This document shows, piece after piece, positions 29,645 to 36,264 of a stretch of 64,000 nucleotides of DNA. Both the position numbers and the translations under genes were made by a program. The number at the start of each line of letters is the position of its first letter. Position 1 is the stretch's first letter. Under the pieces are notes generated by a model. The model saw nothing but the letters and a program-made list of their open reading frames with translations, was not told the origin of the DNA and made no database searches. The stretch spans positions 1,674,001 through 1,738,000 of the forward strand of contig NC_012108.1 in the NCBI RefSeq assembly GCF_000020365.1, read 5' to 3'. This stretch comes from Desulforapulum autotrophicum HRM2 (GTDB taxonomy: Bacteria; Desulfobacterota; Desulfobacteria; Desulfobacterales; Desulfobacteraceae).

Positions 29645-31536
29645 TATTGTATGACCGTTTGAGAAACAGAACGATTTCAGTTGAGGAATTACCGGAACAT
29701 GTTCTGCCCGGAAGATATCTATTGACCGGAGAGGCATTGATTAATGGGCATACGCAGATGGGTGCCGATGATGTCATGGTATCGGATGGCACCCATAAAC
29801 TCTCATTTAATGGTCATATCGTTTCCTTTTTTGACGCAGTGGAAGATAAAGAGGAGCAAGTTAAATTTGAAATAGTTGTTAAAGCGCTGCTCCAAATTGA
29901 TAAGGTACTGACTGGGCCTGATGATGTTTCCGACATGTTGCCGCCACCGCTTGTCCCTCGTCAGGTATTTGATGATGATGGTGAGTTTAACCCACTTGAA
30001 ATCTTACTTGATCATGTCTTGAAAAAGGGCCATCTTCATGAAATAAACCGTCGGCCCCGTATTGATATGCGGTATGATGACAGGGTGTTGCCAGTGAGCC
30101 GCGCTAAGCGCCTGTCACCATCAGCCCATCGGCACCTTGCCGCCCACTCAGAATGCTGGCAGAGAAGAACTTTGACCGGAATCCAGCCAAAAAAAATCAT
30201 GGGTCAGATTAGTGAAGATGAATATGGTCTTTATGAAAACAGGGTGTATGCCCGGCTATTGGATCGGCTTGATCGGTCATTAAACAAAAGATTGCAGGAG
30301 TTAAGTGAACTGCTTGAAAACTTTGATGAGGGACTCAAGTTAGAGAGTGCCGACTCATTAAATTATCGGTTAAGAAACAGCCTTTTTTCGTTATGGGGAG
30401 AAACATTTACCTCCATGGAATCTGTTTCACTTGTCCGGTGCAAGATTGAAAGAGTTCAAAAGCGCCTTAAAGAATATTCAAAATCCATCAAGGGATTGAT
30501 TCAGGGGAATTTGTATAATCGGGTACCTCGAAATGCGCAGGTAGCAAGTAAAATTCAACTTACAAACATTCTTGCCCATGATCAGCATTACCGATTTATT
30601 GTTAAACTATGGAATTCATCCCTTGAGGGTAATGATAAGAATATATTACCGGAGGAAAAGTACAAAAAAAATATGGCGTTACAACTCGCCTATATCAATT
30701 ATTGTAAATTATTGATCGTAAGATCTTTAAAAGAGTTGGGCTATTTTTCCAAAAGCAAAGGGATCCACGGTTGTCGGTTTTTATTTAAAGGGCATGAATT
30801 AACAGTGACTTTAAAAAAAGCAAGCTGGGAGATAGAAAATAAAAGAAGTGGTCAGAAACTTATTCTTATCCCAATTGCTTCCTGGAATTCTGAAGGATTA
30901 AAAACAATAAAAGAAGGTGACAAACTCATAATTCCATGTTGTTTAAATAGCGTGGGAAACACTTTTTTGACCCCGTCCGATTGGATAACCGGGAAATATG
31001 ACGGCCCACTTGTTCTTTCTCCCCTGGATTTTTATGTTCAAGAGCGTTTGGTAAGCCTTCTTATAAGCTGGATCTTGCTGAAACCGTTTCAGGCATATGG
31101 CCAATTGATCAATAAACTCCCAAGAACGATCATGCCTCAATTGAAAAATATCAAGAGCTGTAAAGTGGAGGGTGAATATTCGGTGCGCTTGCTGGAACCA
31201 ATATCTGATAGAGATGCTGGCCTTATATTGAATGCTCTGGAAGCGGCTAATGCTGATGGAAGTAGAGCGCAGTTTGAAACAGCTAAGGTATTTATGGATC
31301 AAATCACAAGATGTCCTTTTTGTCAGGAAGAGGCGAAACTGACACCATGGGAAGGTGGGCAGGCATTTAAAGCCGTTTGTAGCCGCAGCGATTGTAAGCT
31401 TGAGTGGGGTATCTTTTGTAGAAGTCACGAGATACCCAACGTACGTTTTTACACAAAAGATCGGAAGAAGGGAGGGTTCAAAAACAATGGCCGTTGGTCG
31501 GATCAATATGAACTAAAGTGCCCTGAACGAAATTAA
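29641..31536 (+). CDS. McrC/DUF2357-like protein with C-terminal zinc site
   Basis: The protein has 631 residues. The N-terminal 130 residues are beta-rich. YENRVYARLLDRLDRSLNK (about 198-216) is the helix that marks DUF2357/McrC-type nucleases. A helical stretch follows, then strands around 375-420 where the nuclease core would lie. I cannot pick out a clear D...ExK triad there, so the catalytic site may be degenerate or differently placed. Near the C-terminus are four Cys in two pairs (CPFC, then CSRSDCKLEWGIFC), a likely zinc site. The start overlaps the McrB-like stop by 4 bases. Pairing and position favour a McrC role as the nuclease or coupling subunit. The family call is moderate, the operon role good. 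Confidence 0.65.
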   Translation: MILYDRLRNRTISVEELPEHVLPGRYLLTGEALINGHTQMGADDVMVSDGTHKLSFNGHIVSFFDAVEDKEEQVKFEIVVKALLQIDKVLTGPDDVSDMLPPPLVPRQVFDDDGEFNPLEILLDHVLKKGHLHEINRRPRIDMRYDDRVLPVSRAKRLSPSAHRHLAAHSECWQRRTLTGIQPKKIMGQISEDEYGLYENRVYARLLDRLDRSLNKRLQELSELLENFDEGLKLESADSLNYRLRNSLFSLWGETFTSMESVSLVRCKIERVQKRLKEYSKSIKGLIQGNLYNRVPRNAQVASKIQLTNILAHDQHYRFIVKLWNSSLEGNDKNILPEEKYKKNMALQLAYINYCKLLIVRSLKELGYFSKSKGIHGCRFLFKGHELTVTLKKASWEIENKRSGQKLILIPIASWNSEGLKTIKEGDKLIIPCCLNSVGNTFLTPSDWITGKYDGPLVLSPLDFYVQERLVSLLISWILLKPFQAYGQLINKLPRTIMPQLKNIKSCKVEGEYSVRLLEPISDRDAGLILNALEAANADGSRAQFETAKVFMDQITRCPFCQEEAKLTPWEGGQAFKAVCSRSDCKLEWGIFCRSHEIPNVRFYTKDRKKGGFKNNGRWSDQYELKCPERN

Positions 31537-31580
31537 ACTGAAAAGTGATAACGACTCATATTTTAATCCGGTATAGAAAT

Positions 31581-31599
31581 CCATACCCTCAGGGTATGG
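31581..31599. repeat. Perfect short hairpin
   Basis: CCATACCCT and AGGGTATGG are exact reverse complements around a single base. There is no U-tract, so it is not a typical terminator. It lies 45 bases after the last defence gene. Confidence 0.6.
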
Positions 31600-31626
31600 T
31601 CAGAGTTCAAAGGCTTTGCCGCTTGG

Positions 31627-31694
31627 ACGACTCCATGTTACTCCTTAGTTAAATCGTCCCCACGATTTCAAGCAGGGAGTAACACATGAGTCGT
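31627..31694. repeat. Inverted repeat of about 18 bp
   Basis: The left arm ACGACTCCATGTTACTCC (31627-31644) pairs with the right arm GGAGTAACACATGAGTCGT (31676-31694), apart from a small central mismatch. The 31-base interval contains CGTCCCCACG. It could be the end of a lost IS200/IS605-like element or a recombination site. No transposase gene is nearby. Confidence 0.55.
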
Positions 31695-31918
31695 TTTAGA
31701 AAGCTATCACATACAATATGGCTCTGTAAGTTATGTGCAGTTCAACATAACTGGCATTCCCAGATATTTTAGTGCGTTGCGGCGGCCCGACCTGATTTTC
31801 CCCAAGTTGCTTTGACAGACTTTTTTTGTCTTACTCCTGAAAACCTGCTATATAAACCAAGAAATATGGATGGTGTTTATCGGCCCATAAAAAATCATTG
31901 ATTCCAAAGGAATAATTT

Positions 31919-33076
31919 ATGAACCTTGTTTACATCTGTCCCCAGTTCCCACCGAATTTCTCACCTTTTTGCAGTCGCCTCAAGGCGTTAGGAGTAACGG
32001 TACTTGGTATCGGCGACGGACCTGCTGAATCCCTTAGCCAGGAGATAAGCGATTCCCTGGCCGCCTACTATATGGTCGATGACCTGCATAATTACGACTC
32101 CCTGGTCAAGGCATGTGGCTATTTCATTCACCAGTACGGTAAAATTGACCGCCTTGAATCCCATAACGAATATTGGCTGGCAACCGATGCCGGGCTTCGC
32201 CTGGATTTCAATATTCAGGGGTTGAAGCCGGCTGATATGCAGTTTATTCGACGTAAATCCGGGATGAAGGAGGTCTTTCGCAGGGCCGGTATCAAGGTTG
32301 CACCCGGGAAGGTCGTTCATACGCTTGCTGATGCTGAAGGGGTGGTCAAAGAGACAGGCTACCCGGTTGTTGCCAAACCAGACGATGGGGTCGGTGCCCT
32401 CGATACCTTCAAAATCAACAATAAAAAAGAGCTCCTCTCATTTATTGAGAAAAAACCGGATCATGATTACATAATGGAAGGTTTTGTCAAAGGCACCATT
32501 TTTTCCTTTGACGGCCTGACAGACCGGGACGGTAACATCATCTTCTGTACAGCCCATACGTTTAGCCAGGGGATCATGGATGTGGTCAACAATGGGGACC
32601 ATCTCTTTTACTACTCACTCAGAAGTATCCCAAAAGAGCTTGAAGCGGTTGGACGCAAGGCTGTCTCCGCCTTTACAGTTAAAGAGAGATTCTTCCATAT
32701 TGAATTCTTCAAAACCGGCCCGACCGACTATGTGGCCCTGGAGGTCAATATGCGGCCGCCGGGTGGGTACACCACTGATATGTTCAACTATGCAAGCGAT
32801 ATCGACGTTTATAAGCTGTGGGCCGAAGTGGTGAATGGTCGAACCGAGCCTCTGGACTATCACAGGAAATACCATTGCTGCTATGCAAGCCGCAAAAACC
32901 GCTTTAACTATGTTCACAGCCACGAAGAAATCATGGATCACTATGGTTCCTGTATCCTTGAAGTTCCTTCAGTACCGGGTGTCTTCAGCACAGCCCTGGG
33001 CGATATCGGTTATATCTTCAGGGTTGAACATGAGCGGGATCTATTTGAAATAACCGCTTTTATCCATGAAATGTAA
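31919..33076 (+). CDS. ATP-grasp ligase-type protein
   Basis: This is a 385-residue protein of the ATP-grasp superfamily, which joins a carboxylate to an amine or thiol through an acyl phosphate. The pre-ATP-grasp region (1-110) begins MNLVYICPQFPPNF. The ATP-binding lid shows YPVVAKPDDGVGALDTF (about 143-159), and the metal-binding end shows HIEFF and ALEVNMRPPGGYTTDM (about 277-292). The glutamate and asparagine for magnesium are present. The substrate cannot be read. An esterase gene follows after 27 bases on the same strand, so the two may make and release, or edit, one product. The start has a good ribosome-binding site. Confidence 0.8.
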   Translation: MNLVYICPQFPPNFSPFCSRLKALGVTVLGIGDGPAESLSQEISDSLAAYYMVDDLHNYDSLVKACGYFIHQYGKIDRLESHNEYWLATDAGLRLDFNIQGLKPADMQFIRRKSGMKEVFRRAGIKVAPGKVVHTLADAEGVVKETGYPVVAKPDDGVGALDTFKINNKKELLSFIEKKPDHDYIMEGFVKGTIFSFDGLTDRDGNIIFCTAHTFSQGIMDVVNNGDHLFYYSLRSIPKELEAVGRKAVSAFTVKERFFHIEFFKTGPTDYVALEVNMRPPGGYTTDMFNYASDIDVYKLWAEVVNGRTEPLDYHRKYHCCYASRKNRFNYVHSHEEIMDHYGSCILEVPSVPGVFSTALGDIGYIFRVEHERDLFEITAFIHEM

Positions 33077-33103
33077 AATGCGAAAAAAGAATGGAGTCAC
33101 TGC

Positions 33104-33853
33104 ATGAAGACAGAATATCAGTGCTGGCACAGTCCCCATCTGGGGAGGGATATGGAACTTAAGGTATACGGCCACTGGGGAGTCCCTTTTATTGTTTTTC
33201 CCTGTTCCAAGGGTCGATTCTACGATTACGAGAACATGGGAATGATCGATGCAATAAAGCCGTTTATCGAGGCGGGAAAAATTAAAATCTATGCCGTGGA
33301 CAGCGTTGACAGTGAGTCATGGTATAATTTTTCAGTCTCCCCATCGGAGCGCAACAGCCGTCATGAGGCCTATGATCAGTATATCTGCACAGAGGTTCTC
33401 CCCTTTATCCAACAGGATTGCCGGGCAGATGTGAAGGTTATGGTCAACGGTTGCAGTATGGGTGCTTATCACAGCCTGAATTTCTTTCTGAAACATCCTG
33501 AGCTCTGCCAGGGGGTGCTGGCCTTAAGCGGTTTGTACCGGTTGGACCGCGCCGAGTTTGGTCTTGCACCCGGCCAGGTTGAGGGTGTTTATTTTAACTC
33601 GCCGATAAGCTATCTGCCGAATCTCCACGATCCGAATATTATAGAGCAATATCGTCAGAAGACCATTATCATCTGTGCGGGACAAGGTTCCTGGGAGGAT
33701 GAGGCGGTTGCAGACACCAGGGCTGTAGATGAACTACTAAAAGGCAAGGGGATAGATGCCTGGGTCGATCTCTGGGGCTATGACGTTAACCATGACTGGC
33801 CCTGGTGGTTCAGGCAGATGAACTATTTCCTTGGCAAGCTCTATGGCAGTTGA
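33104..33853 (+). CDS. Alpha/beta-hydrolase, esterase D-like
   Basis: The protein has 249 residues. The nucleophile elbow GCSMG (about 118-122) and the terminal histidine region NHDWPWWFRQM (about 229-239) identify a serine esterase of the EsxA/esterase D-like class, and there is no signal peptide. It follows the ATP-grasp gene by 27 bases with GGAG before its ATG, so it is probably the second gene of that operon. Its last 44 bases overlap the converging toxin gene, which appears to have lost its own normal end there. Confidence 0.85.
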   Translation: MKTEYQCWHSPHLGRDMELKVYGHWGVPFIVFPCSKGRFYDYENMGMIDAIKPFIEAGKIKIYAVDSVDSESWYNFSVSPSERNSRHEAYDQYICTEVLPFIQQDCRADVKVMVNGCSMGAYHSLNFFLKHPELCQGVLALSGLYRLDRAEFGLAPGQVEGVYFNSPISYLPNLHDPNIIEQYRQKTIIICAGQGSWEDEAVADTRAVDELLKGKGIDAWVDLWGYDVNHDWPWWFRQMNYFLGKLYGS

Positions 33854-34073
33854 GAGCATCTATTTGATAGTAGACTGCATATGGGAAAATTTTTGATAAC
33901 AACCGGTGGTAGCCATTGAGTTTAATATGGGCACCGGCGTAAAGAATTAAAGAATCTATATCAGAAAATATGGTATCGAGAAAATAGGTTCCAAGACCTA
34001 CATTTTGTCGCTCGTAAAATTGGGTCCCTTCGCGCAGGTCAGCTTGAGCTTCATCAAGAATTTGAATATTCAT
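33810..34073 (-). CDS. RelE/ParE-type toxin, C-terminus apparently replaced
   Basis: The protein has 87 residues. Its first 70 fit the ParE/RelE ribosome- or gyrase-targeting toxin fold: ILDEAQADLREGTQFYERQ, then a loop and FPYAVYYQI. Family members normally continue after YY with a strand such as VVYAVLDCRR. Here the reading frame instead passes into DALNCHRACQGNSSSA, encoded by bases that are the 3' end of the convergent esterase gene. The toxin end therefore looks truncated or frame-shifted, and activity is doubtful. Its start overlaps the antitoxin stop by 4 bases. Confidence 0.7.
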   Translation of the reverse strand: MNIQILDEAQADLREGTQFYERQNVGLGTYFLDTIFSDIDSLILYAGAHIKLNGYHRLLSKIFPYAVYYQIDALNCHRACQGNSSSA

Positions 34074-34291
34074 TTAAACTCTGAACGCAATTCAGACTTA
34101 ACAGTATCAAAGTCTTTAAAATGAGCCTCACCGTTTTGAACTCGCTTGGCACGAGCAGATAAAACTTCATTATACCATTCAGGTGATGGAATATCATCTG
34201 GATTGCGCATAAGATCATCCCAGATTTGATTCATTACAACGATCTTTTCGGTGCTGGTCATTTTGTTTAATGGCAGAAATGCTTGCTGCAT
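34070..34291 (-). CDS. Addiction-module antitoxin (TIGR02574/Unstab_antitox-like)
   Basis: The protein has 73 residues and is helical and charged, with LNKMTSTEKIVVMNQIWDDL, IPSPEWYNEVLSARAKRVQNG and FDTVKSEL. This is the usual form of the short antitoxin family that precedes ParE/RelE-like toxins. It overlaps the toxin gene by 4 bases, the common coupled arrangement in which the antitoxin is made first. With the partner toxin damaged, it may be the surviving half of the pair. GAGAGGTAAC lies before its ATG. Confidence 0.8.
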   Translation of the reverse strand: MQQAFLPLNKMTSTEKIVVMNQIWDDLMRNPDDIPSPEWYNEVLSARAKRVQNGEAHFKDFDTVKSELRSEFK

Positions 34292-34435
34292 TGTTACCTC
34301 TCTTATATGGGTTATATCTTAAATGATACATGTTATCTTTGTTTTTCGCAATATGAATAACCTCTTAGGACATAACTGTTGAACTGTACCGCCCTGCTTT
34401 TTGGGTTGGGACTAGTGATTCGTTTGGCGCAGCCT

Positions 34436-34594
34436 CTATGGATGAGCTGTGTATTCAGAAGAGGTGTAGGGCTTTATCATTTGTAATTTTTTTTCTTTTG
34501 AACGCTTTGCACGAAACAGATCCCAACGAAGCTGTAAATTCATCCAAAAATCTTCTGACATATTGAAAAATTTGGGCAACATCAGAGATTCTTC
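34436..34594 (-). pseudogene. HigA-type antitoxin fragment
   Basis: Read on the minus strand, this stretch gives LPKFFNMSEDFWMNLQLRWD followed by LFRAKRSKEKK, with a stop at 34436-34438. That is the C-terminal part of the HigA/XRE antitoxin family, whose members have FFGxSxxFWxNLQxxYD at this point. The N-terminal DNA-binding half is missing and there is no start codon. It is a remnant of a second toxin-antitoxin pair. Confidence 0.7.
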
Positions 34595-34776
34595 ATTATT
34601 ATTTCAACAATCCCTTCCTGTTTCAAAATAACAATTGCTCAGCCCTTATATCTACAATACAAAGGGTTTGGCCTTATAGGCGCTCTGATAATTTTTCATG
34701 GAAAGGTAAAAAATACTTGACGTTTAGCCAGCTAACTATTATCTTGCTACTTAAAAAACAGGGAGAAAGAAAAATT

Positions 34777-35223
34777 ATGAAATATGAAGATTCAGATAAG
34801 CCTTTAATGCATCTTTTTATGCACATAGGGAAATTGTTAAATGATAGGTTAAGAAGCTCTCTTGGTGGGGGCGGAATTCATTTTGGGCAGGCGAGAATTC
34901 TTGTTTCATTGATGCGGCATGGTAATTTGATCCAGAGGACAATTGGCCAGGAGCTGCACATCAAACCTGCGACGGTCACAAACATGGTGAAAAGAATGGA
35001 AGCGTCAGGGCTGATTGAGCGCGGACGAGATGCAAATAATGATAGAATCATAAACGTCACCCTGACTTCAAAAGGAAAAGAGGCCGCAAACTTCGCCATA
35101 AACGTGATGGAGCAGATTGAAAATGATATCCGCTCAGAATTTACCCAAAAAGAAATTGATAAATTGCGCAATCCCCTTGAAAGAATTCGCAACACGCTTG
35201 GTGGATCTGATCCAGGCATATAA
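34777..35223 (+). CDS. MarR-family transcriptional regulator
   Basis: The protein has 148 residues from ATG 34777, chosen over the upstream frame start at 34717 because GGGAGA lies 8 bases before it. The winged helix is clear: QARILVSLMRHG, the recognition helix region ELHIKPATVTNMVKRME (about 64-80), and the wing GLIERGRDANNDRIINVTLT. Terminal helices for dimerisation flank it. MarR proteins usually repress a neighbouring oxidoreductase or exporter until a small ligand binds. Here the next genes are a ferredoxin, a membrane cytochrome-like protein, a flavoprotein and an MFS exporter, all on the same strand. Confidence 0.9.
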   Translation: MKYEDSDKPLMHLFMHIGKLLNDRLRSSLGGGGIHFGQARILVSLMRHGNLIQRTIGQELHIKPATVTNMVKRMEASGLIERGRDANNDRIINVTLTSKGKEAANFAINVMEQIENDIRSEFTQKEIDKLRNPLERIRNTLGGSDPGI

Positions 35224-35267
35224 TATCAGGTAAGTACAGAATGGAATGAATTTTCAATAACCGGAAC

Positions 35268-35293
35268 GGCCGGAGCGTGGTATGGCTCCGGCC
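35268..35293. repeat. Perfect 9-bp hairpin between marR and the ferredoxin gene
   Basis: GGCCGGAGC (35268-35276) pairs with GCTCCGGCC (35285-35293) around 8 bases. No U-tract follows. It could be a weak terminator for the regulator transcript. Confidence 0.5.
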
Positions 35294-35406
35294 ACAACGA
35301 ACAATGAAACGCCCCTGTTTGCAATGCTTCTGTGAGTGTTTCTTATAAAAATAAAGTCGAAAATTAAACATTAAAATCAGAGTCCTATCAACTTTGGAGC
35401 ACAGCA

Positions 35407-35622
35407 ATGACCATCGAAAAAATTCAAGGATGTATTGGTTGTGGAACATGCATAGAAACATGTCCCACTGACGTCATCCGCAAAGACCCAAAAACAAAAA
35501 AAGCATTCATCGCATACCCGGCTGACTGCCAGATCTGCCACCTGTGCAGGATGTATTGCCCTGTGGATGCAATAACCATTTCACCGGAAAAATCTATTCC
35601 GGTTGTCGTTTCATGGGGGTAA
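35407..35622 (+). CDS. 2[4Fe-4S] ferredoxin-like protein
   Basis: The protein has 71 residues with two four-cysteine clusters: CIGCGTCIETCP (about 9-20) and CQICHLCRMYCP (about 42-53). It is cytoplasmic, with no signal peptide. The small size and two clusters fit a single-electron carrier or a subunit of a redox complex. It is followed after two bases by the membrane protein gene and then the exported flavoprotein, so it probably feeds electrons to that chain. Confidence 0.9.
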   Translation: MTIEKIQGCIGCGTCIETCPTDVIRKDPKTKKAFIAYPADCQICHLCRMYCPVDAITISPEKSIPVVVSWG

Positions 35623-35624
35623 AA

Positions 35625-36263
35625 ATGAGTGAATATATAAAAACCAGTTTTTTTAGACAATCCATACTGGCTTTCACCGGCATGCCTCTGCTGATCTGGG
35701 CAATGGGTAATTTACCGGAGCGTTCGTTATTGAAAGAATCACTTTTCGTCATAACAATTCTGGCCTTTTGCCAGATGATTGGACAGTTCTTCTGGGCACG
35801 CACGAATAGATCCGCTGTTGCAGGCCTTAGGATGAGCAAAGTGGTAAAATATCATAAAATCATCGGGTATACATTCGTCACCATTATGGTCTTCCATCCA
35901 CTTTATCTGGTGGTCCCACGGTTTTTTGAGTCGGGCGTTTCCCCTGTTGACGCTTTTATCACGACCATCACTACCCTGAACCAGGGGGTTGTGCTTGGCA
36001 TCACGGCTTAGTGCTTGATGCTGGCATTGGGAATTACGGCTCTTGTACGGAATAAGTTACCCATGAAATACAAAACCTGGCGGGTTTTTCACGGCATTCT
36101 GGCCATGCTGTTTATTTCCATTGCTGCGTGGCATGTCATTGATCTTGGTCGTCATTCAAATTTTGCCATGTCAATCTATATCACCATGCTTGCGGCAGGC
36201 GGGATTATGCTCCTTCTAAAAACCTACATGTTTAAAAAATCAAAGAAAACCAGCGAGGTATAA
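35625..36263 (+). pseudogene. Ferric-reductase-like haem-b membrane protein broken by an in-frame TAG
   Basis: From ATG 35625 the frame encodes a hydrophobic protein with several membrane helices and histidines spaced for haem b: KYHKIIG and MVFHPLY. A TAG at 36009-36011 stops it after about 128 residues. The same frame then continues at once with CLMLALGITALVRNKL and goes on to WRVFHGILAML and AAWHVIDLGRHS, the second histidine pair expected for this fold, ending at 36263. The whole would be about 212 residues, normal for the ferric reductase transmembrane family. TGG to TAG is the simplest cause. TAG ends other genes in this window normally, so readthrough is not the first choice. Confidence 0.75.
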
Positions 36264-36264
36264 A

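Larger units (their letters stand above)
31537..31918. other. 382-base gap at the right end of the defence island
   Basis: No coding frame is credible. It holds a perfect 9-bp hairpin at 31581-31599 and a larger inverted repeat at 31627-31694, both listed separately. The sequence changes character here between the McrC-like gene and the ATP-grasp gene, so this may be an island boundary. A ribosome-binding site AAAGGAATAA precedes the ATG at 31919. Confidence 0.6.

Noticed and set aside
31811-31866. TTGACA followed by TATATA before the ATP-grasp gene
   Set aside because: The spacing is about 31 bases, far from the 16-18 needed, so it was not called as a promoter.
36009-36011. Pyrrolysine readthrough at TAG
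   Set aside because: TAG ends several intact genes here, and no downstream structure is visible. A TGG-to-TAG mutation is simpler.
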